The notes below the pieces were generated by a model. It did not search any database. It was not told where the DNA came from and saw only the letters and a program-made list of their open reading frames with translations. A stretch of DNA of 64,000 nt from CAVSUZ01 sp963791885 (GTDB taxonomy: Bacteria > Pseudomonadota > Alphaproteobacteria > Acetobacterales > Acetobacteraceae), in the NCBI GenBank assembly GCA_963791885.1, contig CAWBUL010000006.1, forward strand, positions 310,001-374,000, given 5' to 3'. Within the stretch, counting starts at the first letter, position 1, and every line of letters starts with the position of its first letter. Shown in pieces: positions 1-9,310 of the stretch. Made by a program: the position numbers and the translations under genes.

Positions 1-43
1 AGCGCACGCCGGGAGCTTCCATCAGCCTCGGGCCTGTCGTGCA

Positions 44-565
44 ATGAAAACGAGACAGATCGTCGTCATCGCATGCGCAACCACGATCGTTGGGATGGCC
101 GCCGCGGCATGGTCCGGTGTTCGTCTGAATACGACGCCGTCCATGCCAGTCGGGTTATGGATGGTCACGGGGGGGTCCATGTCCCGTGACGCGTTCGTAA
201 TCGCGTGCCTGAGCGGGCCCGAGGCGACCGAAGCTGAAGACCGAGGCTATCTCGGCCTCGGCAGTTGTCCCGGCCGTGTCGAACCGGTGGTCAAGCCGGT
301 CGCCGCCGTCGCCGGCGACGTCGTCACCGTGACGCCGAAGGGCATCAGTGTGAACGGCTTGGCGCTCTCTCGTACTGCGCCGCTCGCAAAAGACGGCTCG
401 GGCCGATTACTGCAAGCCGTTCCGGCGGGTACGTATCGAGTTGCGCCCGGTACTGTTTGGCTCCTCTCGGGCCACGATCCACGCAGCTTTGATAGCCGGT
501 ATTTTGGCCCGGTCCCCATCGCGGCGATCCGCGCTGGAGTGAAGCCCCTGGTGACCTTCCGGTGA
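44..565 (+). CDS. traF: TraF-type conjugative transfer signal peptidase (S26)
   Basis: 173 aa. It opens with a short basic stretch and one hydrophobic segment (residues 6-23), followed by a periplasmic domain. The segment NTTPSMPVGLW near residue 30 matches the serine region of S26/TraF peptidases (S-M-P-G-L), and GHDPRSFDSRYFGPVP near the C-terminus matches the conserved D-S-R-YFGP box. TraF enzymes mature or cyclise the conjugative pilin at the inner membrane. The stop overlaps the start of the next gene by four bases (GTGA), so the two are probably translationally coupled. The context is a clear conjugation operon. The family call is firm; the exact substrate is inferred. Confidence 0.85.
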   Translation: MKTRQIVVIACATTIVGMAAAAWSGVRLNTTPSMPVGLWMVTGGSMSRDAFVIACLSGPEATEAEDRGYLGLGSCPGRVEPVVKPVAAVAGDVVTVTPKGISVNGLALSRTAPLAKDGSGRLLQAVPAGTYRVAPGTVWLLSGHDPRSFDSRYFGPVPIAAIRAGVKPLVTFR

Positions 566-1125
566 TCGCCGCTGCTCTCCTCGCCTGCGCCGCCAACGTT
601 GCGCCGATCACTCTGCAAGCCGTGATCGAAGTCGAAAGCGGCGGTAATCCACTCGCCCTGCATGTCAATGGGATCGAGGCGCAACCGGTCGCCTCGGACG
701 TGGCGCAGGCCGTGCAGCTGGCAGAGAGCTACATTGCGCACGGCTACAGCGTCGATCTCGGGCTGATGCAGGTGAACAGCCGGAACCTCCGAGCGCTGGG
801 CGTCGGCGTATTCCAAGCGTTCAACCCCTGCACAAATATCAGTGCCGGCGCGACAATTCTATCCGCTGACTACGCCAATGCCTCGCGCTTGAGAGGGCCG
901 GGGCAGGCTGCTCTTCGAGCGGCGCTCAGCGCGTACAACACTGGCGATTTCTATCGGGGTTTCGAGAACGGGTACGTCGCCCGTTACTATGGGGAATGGG
1001 CGTTCGTCTCCAGAGCAGTGGGCGCGCGCGCCCAGCGTCCGGCTGCAACAGCTATTCCCAATTCCTTCAAGGCGGCCACGTCGATCTACAGCAGAGTCAC
1101 GCTCAATGTTCGTATCGCCGATTAG
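562..1125 (+). CDS. Lytic transglycosylase, VirB1/TrbN-like
   Basis: 187 aa, with a GTG start overlapping the traF stop. It begins with a short signal-like hydrophobic stretch (IAAALLACAANVAP), followed by the SLT fold: catalytic glutamate in the VIEVESGG motif (about residue 23), GLMQVNSRN near residue 73, and ALSAYNTGDFYRGFENGYVARY toward the end. Such enzymes open peptidoglycan locally so that a type IV secretion channel can assemble. The position directly behind traF and ahead of the coupling protein supports this role. A second gene of the same family lies at 14864-15295. Confidence 0.85.
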   Translation: MIAAALLACAANVAPITLQAVIEVESGGNPLALHVNGIEAQPVASDVAQAVQLAESYIAHGYSVDLGLMQVNSRNLRALGVGVFQAFNPCTNISAGATILSADYANASRLRGPGQAALRAALSAYNTGDFYRGFENGYVARYYGEWAFVSRAVGARAQRPAATAIPNSFKAATSIYSRVTLNVRIAD

Positions 1126-1495
1126 TAGCCGGGCCAACAGCCTAACTCGGCTGCTCTTCATCATCCTAACCGGCACCCTCGCGATGATGATGATGGTCTT
1201 CGGACCTGTGCTGTGGCTGCTCACGATGCTTGCCGGTGGCGCTGCAGGTCTCGCGACGCTGGCCTGCGTCGCGGCGACCATCGGGGTGGCACTGGGTCTC
1301 TCGCCGCCGATCAATCTACTGGCATGGCTGTACGCGGCAGCCCTATTTGTTGCCGCGGTCGCGCTGCAGCTCCTTCGCCAGAAGATCGCCAACATCCCGC
1401 TGCGGATTGCCGAACAACGCGAGCGCCGTCAGCACGAGGCCGCAATGGAACGTCTAAGCGACTTGCGCTTGGCAAAGCCGAGCCAGGACGTCTGA
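1106..1495 (+). CDS. Conjugation-associated membrane protein, family not recognised
   Basis: About 129 aa. The ATG at 1106 was chosen because it gives a membrane protein starting MFVSPISS and overlaps the transglycosylase by 20 bp; a longer upstream frame exists but is only a shadow of that gene. Two strongly hydrophobic stretches (about residues 15-65 and 70-90) are followed by a charged, arginine-rich tail (EQRERRQHEAAMERL). The stop TGA (1493-1495) directly precedes the ATG of the coupling-protein gene. Position and topology suggest a small inner-membrane partner of the TraG coupling protein, which is an inference. No diagnostic motif was seen. Confidence 0.6.
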   Translation: MFVSPISSRANSLTRLLFIILTGTLAMMMMVFGPVLWLLTMLAGGAAGLATLACVAATIGVALGLSPPINLLAWLYAAALFVAAVALQLLRQKIANIPLRIAEQRERRQHEAAMERLSDLRLAKPSQDV

Positions 1496-3248
1496 ATGCG
1501 CGCACAGCCGAAAATTGCCGTGGCATTCGGGTGCGCGGTTGCCGCTTGGACGCCGCTTGCGAGCTTCATTGCGTTGCATGGGACGGGGCTATGGCGCAAC
1601 TACGGATGGCCGTCGAAGGCCTGGGCGTGGTGGCTGTGGCTGCCCTACGCGGGATCCAATCACGCTGTGCACGCGTGGCTGAGTCGCAGCGGCGTTGGTG
1701 CTGCGGGCGTTCTCATGTCCGTGCCGTTCTTCGCATTACTGCGTTACACCAAGGACGGCACAGGATCAGCGCAGCGGCCCAAACCTGTTCGTCGCGGGCG
1801 CTCGGATAATCACGGTCACGCAGACTGGATATCGATGCGTGAGCTCCGGAGGCTGTTCCCAGGGCCCGACACAATGCACGGGGGTATCGTGGTGGGTGAA
1901 GCCTATCGTGTGGATCAGGACACCGTCTCCAGAGTGGCCTTCGATCCACGGGATCAACACACATGGGGGCAGGGTGGCAAGGCGCCGCTACTCATCGACC
2001 CGTGCGACGACGGGCCAACCCATTCACTGATCTTTGCTGGGAGCGGCGGTTTCAAGACCGTCAGCGCCGTCTCGACCATGCTGCACTGGACAGGCTCAGC
2101 CGTTGTGCTGGACCCGTCCTGCGAGATGGGTCCGATGCTGCGCGATGCGCGCAAGTCGATGGGCCAAAGAGTGATCGAGCTTGCCCCAGCAACGGCCGCC
2201 ACGGTCGGTGTCAATGTATTGGACTGGATCGACCCCGCCGATCCGCTGTCCGATGGCCATGTGCAAAGTGTAGTGGCATGGGCCTGCGGCGAGCCAAAAC
2301 GCGGAACAACCGACGAGGCGCAGTTCTTCGCAAGCTGGGGGCGGAAATTGGTCGCGTGCCTTCTCGCCGACATGCTAAGCGACGCCGGCCTGAACTCCTG
2401 AGGAGAAGACGCTCCGCGCATTGCGGACCGCCGTGGCGACGCCGGAACGGCGGATAAAGGCTTTGCTTCGCACAATCCATACCGACTCCGGAAGTGCGAT
2501 GGCCCGCGCGATCGCCGGCTCGCTGATGGACATGGCGGCCGATGAGACTTTCTCCGGCATCTACGCCAATGCGAACGAAATGACAGCCTGGCTGTCCGTG
2601 CGAGCGTATGCCGATCTGGTATCCGGCTCCGCGTTTCGTTCGACTGATCTCGGCGGCGGCAACATGACCGTGTTCCTGCAACTTCCTTTGGAGTCACTGA
2701 TCACCGCACCAGAAGTCGGACGCGTGCTGGTGGGGGCGATGTTGAACGCGATCTACCGCCGCGATGGCGACATCACAGGCCGCGTCCTGTTCCTGCTTGA
2801 TGAAGCCGCGAGACTCGGTCGCATGGCGATCCTCGAACAGGCGCGCGATGCGGGTCGGAAGTATGGGATCACGCTGCAACTGTGCATGCAATCTGCCGGA
2901 CAGTTGGAGGCGATCTGGGGACGCGAGGGAAGGCGCGCCTGGAGCGATAGCGTGTCCTGGCGTGCCTATGCGGCCATTCGGGATCTCGATACCGCGCGCG
3001 AAATCTCGGAGCTGTTCGGCCATCACGCCGTCGTCGCGAAGAGCGAGCGGTCGAACAAGTGGGGCGCGAGCACGCACGAGATCAAGCGCCGGCTGATCAA
3101 CCCCGAAGAGCTATTGCAGGACACACGGAGCGACGAACTCTTCATCTACGCCGGCGGCAAGCCGATCCGCTGCGGCCGGGCGATCTATTTTCGCCGTCCC
3201 GAGCTCAATGCTCGCGTGGCGGTTAATCGGTTTGCCGCACAGGGATAA
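1496..3248 (+). pseudogene. traG: TraG/VirD4-type coupling protein, split by one frameshift
   Basis: The N-terminal part (1496-2401, 301 aa) carries hydrophobic segments and a Walker A-like loop AGSGGFKT at residues 171-178. The C-terminal part continues in another frame from about 2397 to 3248. It holds the Walker B segment VLFLLDEAARLG and the typical C-terminal signature DTAREISELFGHH. Reading across the junction gives an uninterrupted family sequence (DAGLN, then PEEKTLRAL), so one indel near 2397 explains the split. Coupling proteins are inner-membrane ATPases that feed the relaxase-DNA complex to the channel. An AGGAG sequence follows the premature TGA, so separate translation of the second half from TTG 2421 is possible but unproven. 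Decay or a sequencing error is equally possible. Confidence 0.8.
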
Positions 3249-3254
3249 CGAGAC

Positions 3255-3512
3255 ATGGGCGACATCGCTGGCGAGATCGTACGCCTTCGCACCGAAATTG
3301 AGCTTTTGACGCAGGGACTCACACTCCAGCAGCAGTCGCTTGGGCTGATGGACGAGAAGCTCGATCGGTTGCTGGAGGCTGCCACGATGGAGCCGGCAGA
3401 TGATGCTGATCCGCTCACCGAGGCACTGCGTCGCATCATCGGACTTCTCTCGGACCTGTCGGACGGCCAGCATGAAATCCTCAAGCACCTGAGTGCGGTG
3501 CAGGCAGACTGA
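3255..3512 (+). CDS. Small coiled-coil protein in the conjugation operon
   Basis: 85 aa, ATG 3255, six bases after the coupling-protein stop. The sequence is nearly all heptad-like (EIVRLRTEIELLTQGLTLQ; LGLMDEKLDRLLEAA), with a second amphipathic stretch near the C-terminus (LTEALRRIIGLLSDLSDG) and no hydrophobic membrane segment. The family is not recognised. Sitting between coupling protein and relaxase, it could be a relaxosome accessory or structural adaptor. That is inference from position only. Confidence 0.6.
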   Translation: MGDIAGEIVRLRTEIELLTQGLTLQQQSLGLMDEKLDRLLEAATMEPADDADPLTEALRRIIGLLSDLSDGQHEILKHLSAVQAD

Positions 3513-3524
3513 CGGACGCAGCCG

Positions 3525-6500
3525 TTGCTGACGTATCGCACCGCGGCCGCAGGAAGTCTGTCTCGCGGCAAGGCGATGGCCAATCACCTGCTGGAACAGA
3601 CCTTGCCAGCGGAGGCGGCCGAACTCGCGCGCTATTATCAGAACGGGCTCCGGGCCGCTTCGCCTGAGGAGCAGATGCTCCGGGCGCTCGCCCGTGCGGT
3701 TGCGAAAGGATTCTCTGGATTTCGAGGATGCGGTTGGATCTCTGCTCGAATCGTCCGCAGGAGGCTTGGCAGTTTCGCAGCCAGCATCGGCAAGAGCCGA
3801 CACAGAGGCTCTGCTTCGCAGCTTGGGGCGAGCGGTAGCTGAGAACTTGCTGGATTTCGCGACGGCGGTGGAGGTCATTGCTGAGCGTCAGCTTGACGAC
3901 TTAAATGCAGAGCCTGCTTCCGCACACGCCCAACTGGGCCGGCTGTTTGCGACCGGCGAAATTCGCGCCGCCGATCTCGAGCCGCTCTGGTTCGAGATCG
4001 AAGGACGGCAAGTCGCGAATACCGAAGACTCTCCGGATCCACTGTATGCGAAGCGGGATGCGTTCATTGACCGCCTCCTCGCCGCTGCGGACGCATACAC
4101 CGAACAGGAAAATACCGCCCGTGAGCAGGCAGAGGATCGCCTGATCAGCGCGATCGAAGACTACGACGCTGCCACAGAACGCCAGCATCAGACGGCCAGC
4201 GCTCGACTGCAGGCCGCAGTCGATGCTTACAAGCGCGGCGCCGCAGATGAGCCGACCACGGCCGAGCCCCGCCGCGATTTGCACCCGCGAATTTCGGAAC
4301 TGCTGGCGATCGACCCGCGCCGGGCAGTCAGTGGAGATGAGCTTGCAAACCTGCTGAGCGGCCTCTCTGCCGACGGCAAGCCGATCAAGGGTGCCGCGAA
4401 GAACAAATCGATCAGCTTCGTCGATTGCTGTTTCAGCGCCGATAAATCCGTCTCACTCGCGTGGGCCTTCGCGCCGACTGAAGCCGAGCGGAACCAGATC
4501 ATGCAGGCGCACCGCGATGCAGTCGAGTCCGCGATGAAGTATGTGTCCGCCGAGCTTGGCCGGGCCCGCAAGGGTAGCGGAGGGCGCAACGGCGCTGAGG
4601 CCGGGCACGTCGCCTGGATCAAGTTCGACCACTATACCAGCCGCCCCACGCTCGAAGTTGCCGATGGCGATCACACCGAACTGGTGACCATGAAGGTCGC
4701 AGGCGATCCGAACCTCCACACCCACGTGGCCATGATGAACGTCGTTTTGACGGAGAATGGGCGCGTCGGATCGCTCGATCTCCGACAGCTCGAAGGCCGC
4801 GTCCATGAGTTCGGTGCCTATTATCAGGCGCACCTTGCGCAGAACCTCCGCGCGGTAGGGGCCGATGCGGCGCTCGACCTGGAAACTGGCGCGGCGCACC
4901 TGACGGCGATCCCCAAAGAGGTGCGGGACGCATTCTCGAAACGCACGCTGAGCGCGGAACAGATCGCTCGCAAATGGGCCGCCGAGAACGGCCAGGACTG
5001 GGACCATATGGCGCCCGCGGACCGGATCGAGCTCGCAAAGCGGGGCGCCTCGATGGGCCGCAAGTCCAAGGACGCTCGCACGGACGACCTGTCGGATTTC
5101 GGAGCCTGGCGAAAGCAGGCAGACGCGATCGGGTGGCGACATGAAGGTGCTCTCGCTCCGCGCCCACTCTATCCACGCACAAGCAGGGAGGACCGGCTCG
5201 AACAGGCTTATGCAGCAGCGCTCCCGTTCGTGGAGCGCGGCTTCGGCCGTTCTGCCGTGGTGGAGATGGCGGAGATCAGGGTCGCCGCCGCGCGTGGTCT
5301 TATCGCTGCCGGCGTGGATGGCCCGGAGGACATCACCGACGTCGTCAGCGTCATGGGCCGGCACGGAGTCCGGCAGGACGGCGAGAAGACGCATCTGATC
5401 GCCGGGAGGGACGGCCGCAGAGTGCGCGTCACGACGGAGCGGCATGTCGGCCGCGAAGAAGAGCTTGTCGCTCTGGCACGCGCTGCCGGCGGCGACCGCA
5501 GCGCTGCCCTCGCTTCCGATGCGATCGAGCGGGCGGTGCGCCGCAGCGGTTTGGATTTCACCTCCGAACATGGGTGCCAGCAGCGTGCGATTATCGACAG
5601 GCTTGGCATGGGCGGACGGCTCGGCGTCGCGATCGGCATCGCCGGTGCTGGTAAAACATCTCTGCTGGCGCCCCTGGTCGATGCGTGGCAGCAGGACGGC
5701 CGGCGTGTAATCGGCGTCGCCGTTGCGTGGCGCCAGACGGATGACCTCGCGGATATCGGCATCAAGGCTGATGATCGATTCGCGCTTTCCGTGCTGCTCG
5801 AACGGGCGGAAAGCGGACAGCTCCATCTCGATTGCAAGAGTGTCGTAGTGCTGGACGAGCTCGGCACGGTCGGCACGCCGGACATGGCTCGCCTCCTGAA
5901 GCTGCAGTCCGCGACCGGTATCCAGGTGATCGCGGTCGGCGATCCGCTGCAATGCCAATCGATCGAGGCCGGTCCCGTCATTGACCTGATGCGGCGAGCG
6001 CTCGGCACCGAGCAAGTGCCAGAGCTGCTTTCGACGGTGCGGCAGCAGGCAGCGCGGGAACGCGAGACCAGCACAATGTTCCGTGACGGCCGGGCTGCTG
6101 AGGCACTCGAGCGCAAGCAGGCCGACGGCACCTTGGTGATCGTTCCCGGTGGCTACCAGGATGCAATCAGCCGCGTCGCCGACCTGTGGGCCGAGCGCCA
6201 CCGGGCGAGCGCTCAGGATCCCGATTACCGTTTGACGATATCGGCCCCGACGAATGCGGATACGCGGGCGATAGGAGTGGCGATCCGCGAACGTCGGCGG
6301 GACATGGGCCAGATCGGTCGGGACAAGATCACTCTGCCCGCGATTGATCAGCTTGGCGTTACGTATGAGTTGCCGCTCGCAGTCGGCGATCGGGTGCGGC
6401 TGTTCGCGAATACCTCGGGCTCGCATCGTGGTCGGCGTGTAACGCTTGGACGGAACGGCTCAGTCGTGAGCCTGCTGCGCATCGACACGGATGGGATCAC

Positions 6501-7104
6501 GCTGCGCAACGCGCATGGCACGGAAGGCAAGGTCGCCTGGACGACACTTGCTGATCGCGCGACGGGCCGGATCAAACTAACCTATGGCGACGCGCTGACC
6601 ATCAGCAGCAGTCAGGGCGTAACGGCATCGGAGCACATTGACGCGATGCCGTCGGGCACGAAGGCAGTCAATGCCTTTGCCGCTTACGTCGCAGAGAGCC
6701 GCCATCGACGGGCAAGCTATCTGGTCACGTCCGACGGCGCGGAGCGGCAAGACATCGTGGCGCGCCGCCCACTCGGTGATCCCCGCCCCATCACCCCGCA
6801 GGACGTGCTTGCCAATATGGCGCGCAACCTCTCTCGCCAACCCGAAAAGGCGAGTGCGCTTGCATTCATGGAAGCAGCCGGCGAGGGCATCCGCGCGGGC
6901 GCCCGTGGTTTTCAGTGTGGTCTCCGTCCCGCTGAAGAACGCGAGCGTGCAGGCCTCGCTCGTAACACGCTGCATCGGACATTCGCGAGAAGCCGGCTGC
7001 GGGCCGCTGCCGCGCAGCTCCATGAGCTCGTTGACCGGATCAAGCCGGCGGTCGCGGCGGCAGCCACTCGCCGTGAAGGCCACAGACCCAGCATAAGGAT
7101 GTAA
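3525..7104 (+). pseudogene. traA: MobF-family conjugative relaxase/helicase (TraA/TrwC-like), one frameshift near the N-terminus
   Basis: The start is TTG 3525, giving MLTYRTAAAG, the standard N-terminus of this family, and a tyrosine pair in LARYYQ. The frame breaks near 3711, where one extra G in AAAGGATT displaces it; from about 3694 to 7104 the frame is open for 1136 aa. The relaxase core shows CCFSADKSVSLAW and the metal-binding histidine triad in NLHTHVAMM (about 4713-4737). The helicase half has a Walker A loop GIAGAGKT (about 5635-5660), VVLDELGTVG and QVIAVGDPLQCQ. The protein nicks oriT and unwinds the transferred strand. A helical block (LARAVAK...LDFEDAV) is repeated downstream (LGRAVAENLLDFATAV), so there is an internal duplication before the catalytic domain. 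The indel makes this copy formally broken. Confidence 0.85.
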
Positions 7105-7108
7105 GCCG

Positions 7109-7327
7109 ATGAGCGGCAGCACTGACAGCGACAACGCGTACCTCGATCGGCTCCTCCAGCGTGCGCAACAGATGTCGGAGGCGCACGACCTCACGCAGCG
7201 CTCCGCGCGCCGGGCTAAGGAGCTGTTCCACCCCGACGATGCCATCGGCGCCACGACCCGGCATCTGCCGCCTGCTGAGATTGAAGCAGAGGCGAGACGG
7301 ACACCCCGCCGGGGGCTGCGAGTGTGA
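7109..7327 (+). CDS. Small hydrophilic protein after the relaxase gene
   Basis: 72 aa, ATG 7109, five bases after the relaxase stop. It is charged and helical (YLDRLLQRAQQMSEAHDLTQRSARRAKELF) with no membrane segment. It is not recognised. It may be the last gene of the relaxase transcription unit, since the next gene is preceded by its own repeat array. Confidence 0.5.
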   Translation: MSGSTDSDNAYLDRLLQRAQQMSEAHDLTQRSARRAKELFHPDDAIGATTRHLPPAEIEAEARRTPRRGLRV

Positions 7328-7378
7328 CCTGTAGGGTCGTTACGCATCCGTGGATGCCTTGGTCTGTGGGAATCCTGC

Positions 7379-7444
7379 CTGGACACAAGCCGGACACTTG
7401 CCGGACGGAAGTCGGACGGTATCCGGACGCAACCCGGACGGGCG
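7379..7444 (+). repeat. Six tandem 11-bp iterons upstream of the parA-like operon
   Basis: Six consecutive units begin at 7379, 7390, 7401, 7412, 7423 and 7434, each exactly 11 bp, with core YCGGAC (CTGGAC, CCGGAC, CCGGAC, TCGGAC, CCGGAC, CCGGAC). The last unit ends seven bases before the ATG of the next gene. A spacing of one helical turn puts every core on the same DNA face, as expected for a cooperative DNA-binding protein. The array is an operator, a partition centromere or part of an oriT/origin; which one cannot be decided from sequence. Confidence 0.75.
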
Positions 7445-7451
7445 ATGACTG

Positions 7452-7913
7452 ATGGCTGCGGATGATCTGGCGCAGCTCGTCGCTACGAACCGAGAGAAGG
7501 GAGGCCGGCACTCGCCGCTGTACGCGTGGTTGCGTGCGCGCCACGACACACTGGCAGCGGCGATCGAAGCGGATGGCGCATCCTGGCCGACCATCGCCGC
7601 GAGCCTGGCCAAGGTTGGCCTGACCGATGGCACAGGCAAGCCGCCGACCCCGGAGCGTGCGCGCAAGTGTTGGCATCAGGTCAAAAAGGACGTGGCAGCC
7701 GCCCGAGAAAACGCCGAACCCAAGCGCAAGCCACTGATTTCAATGCCCCTCGCTCCAGCGCCCTCCCTCCCCTCCCCGGCGCGTTGTGAAGCGTCGCGAC
7801 CGATCGATCGGCCGCCCGATACTTCCCCGCTCATTCAGCCGGCCACGGGTGGCGATGACGACCCGTTGTCCCGGCTCAGGCGCACATTGAACGAACGGAG
7901 TGGACGACGCTGA
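7452..7913 (+). CDS. Putative DNA-binding protein of the parA-like operon
   Basis: 153 aa, ATG 7452. The first 80 residues are compact and helical. WPTIAASLAKVGLTDGTGKPPTPERARKCWHQVKKDV resembles a helix-turn-helix followed by a basic recognition helix; the remainder is proline-rich linker and a short acidic and basic tail. The stop overlaps the next ATG by one base (TGATG). The immediate upstream array of six 11-bp repeats makes it a good candidate for the protein that binds them, acting as the adaptor of the ParA-like ATPase or as an autorepressor. This is inference; the family name is not known to me. Confidence 0.55.
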   Translation: MAADDLAQLVATNREKGGRHSPLYAWLRARHDTLAAAIEADGASWPTIAASLAKVGLTDGTGKPPTPERARKCWHQVKKDVAAARENAEPKRKPLISMPLAPAPSLPSPARCEASRPIDRPPDTSPLIQPATGGDDDPLSRLRRTLNERSGRR

Positions 7914-8677
7914 TGGCGCGCATCGAAAACACAGAGGCAGCCGGCCCCACCGTGCTGACAAAACGCGCGCCAGTATTGGCGGTGCGGTTGGGACGAGGCC
8001 GCACCGGCGGCACGACCTTCCTCGATTGGCTGATCCAGCGGGCCCACAATCAAGGGCGTGAGGTCATCATCGCCGATGGCGACCGACGGAATGCAGATTT
8101 GGCCGGGCTGTATCCAGGCCAAGCCATGCAGCCGCCCAGCGACGACACTGGCGACGTCAAGGAATGGATCACCTCGGTTCTGATCCGCATGGCGGAGATG
8201 GGACAATCGGTCGCGCTCGATTTAGGTGGTGGTGATCGCGTCCTGGCCGAATACGGGCGCGACCTGGCGCTGGTTGAATTCTGCCAGGAGACCGGTGCGC
8301 AGCCGCTCGCGCTTTGCTTCATGGGTCCGGATACGGCGGACCTCGAGCATGTCCTGACGATCGTGCGGGCCGGTTACTTTCGGCCGGATCGCATGATCCT
8401 CGTGCTGAATGAAAACCTTGTGCCCTCGCACAAGAGTCCCGCGGCGGCTTTCGAGCCGATCGTGGAGCGTGGTGAATTCGTGGAGCTGCTGTCTGCCGGA
8501 GCACAGCCGGTCTATCTGCCCGCGCTCCCTTGCATGGACCGTATTCGGCAAGGCGGACTCGGGTTCTACGGCAGCAACAAGGATCTCGACCCCGTGCGCG
8601 CTTTTATGGTCCGGCGCTGGGTGGCACGTCTGGAGAACGAGGTGGCAAGGGCAGGCGCGACGGAGTGGCTGCCGTGA
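7913..8677 (+). CDS. ParA/MinD-like protein with a degenerate Walker A
   Basis: 254 aa. The fold is recognisable from LAVRLGRGRTGGTTFLDWL (Walker A region, about residues 22-40), VIIADGDRRNADL (switch-like aspartates) and SVALDLGGGDRVL (Walker B position). The normal deviant Walker motif KGGxxKT is here RGRTGGTT, so both lysines are absent. Small ParA-like proteins occur in conjugation operons, where they help recruit the relaxosome (VirC1 type), and in plasmid partition. Loss of the lysines suggests an ATP-binding-only or structural role. It overlaps both neighbours by a few bases, so it lies in a coupled three-gene unit. Confidence 0.65.
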   Translation: MARIENTEAAGPTVLTKRAPVLAVRLGRGRTGGTTFLDWLIQRAHNQGREVIIADGDRRNADLAGLYPGQAMQPPSDDTGDVKEWITSVLIRMAEMGQSVALDLGGGDRVLAEYGRDLALVEFCQETGAQPLALCFMGPDTADLEHVLTIVRAGYFRPDRMILVLNENLVPSHKSPAAAFEPIVERGEFVELLSAGAQPVYLPALPCMDRIRQGGLGFYGSNKDLDPVRAFMVRRWVARLENEVARAGATEWLP

Positions 8678-9057
8678 GTGAAATCATCCGGCAGCAGACT
8701 GCGGAAGTCATCGAAGCCGCGCGTCGCGCCGGCCTGCAGCCAGATGACGAGCTGGCCGTACTGCTCGCCAGGATTACCGGGCTTGCAGAGACAGTCAGTG
8801 CCATAGCCGCAGAGCGCCAGGAAGACGCCGAACGGGCGGTGTTCCGGGCCGGCCTGACGGTCGCCCGCCAGCTTGCGGTTCGGGTCGAGCATCGCACGGC
8901 GATGGCGATCGGCGGCGCTGCCGTCCTGATCGCGGTCATCGCCGGTTACACAGGCTACGAAGTCGGCGCCGCACAGACCGGGCCCGTGGCTGTCTGCTGG
9001 CAACAGGGAGCGAGGCAAGTTTGCGGGCCAGCCATATGGGTGGGACCGTCGAAATAA
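8674..9057 (+). CDS. Single-pass membrane protein at the end of the parA-like operon
   Basis: 127 aa. GTG 8674 was chosen because it overlaps the previous TGA (GTGA); upstream in-frame codons are shadow. An N-terminal helical region rich in Ala and Glu (QQTAEVIEAARRAGLQPDDELAVLLARI) is followed by one transmembrane segment (AMAIGGAAVLIAVIAGYTGY) and a short tail with two cysteines (VCWQQGARQVCG). The arrangement, cytoplasmic coiled coil then membrane anchor, suits an anchor for the ParA-like partner. The family is not recognised. Confidence 0.6.
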   Translation: MSEIIRQQTAEVIEAARRAGLQPDDELAVLLARITGLAETVSAIAAERQEDAERAVFRAGLTVARQLAVRVEHRTAMAIGGAAVLIAVIAGYTGYEVGAAQTGPVAVCWQQGARQVCGPAIWVGPSK

Positions 9058-9310
9058 CTGACCTGACGGCGTGGGGATCGCTGAACGCACCGCTGACCGC
9101 GTGGCACCCGTCCCAGCCCTTGCGTGCACTGAGTCCTTTCTTGAAAGCGAGCGCGTTCCCACCGCGCAGTGTGCGAGAGGTGCCGCGCTGCGGAGCGTCC
9201 ACCATCCAACTGTGTCAAGCCGCAATCTCCAGGCGGGAAAACATCGGAACGGCAGCGTTCACTGAGCGTTCACAACGAACCAAAAGCGAGGTGCTCCGTA
9301 AGCGGTGGCT

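Noticed and set aside
247..816. Long minus-strand frame opposite traF and the transglycosylase
   Set aside because: Shadow of two well-supported plus-strand genes; composition is reverse-complement GC-rich codons without motifs.
4453..6426. 657-aa minus-strand open frame
   Set aside because: Lies entirely opposite the relaxase-helicase gene whose motifs are unambiguous; no recognisable domain of its own.
7328..7451. oriT of the conjugative module
   Set aside because: The phased repeats are real, but no inverted repeat next to a recognisable nick site was seen, so the oriT label is not justified.
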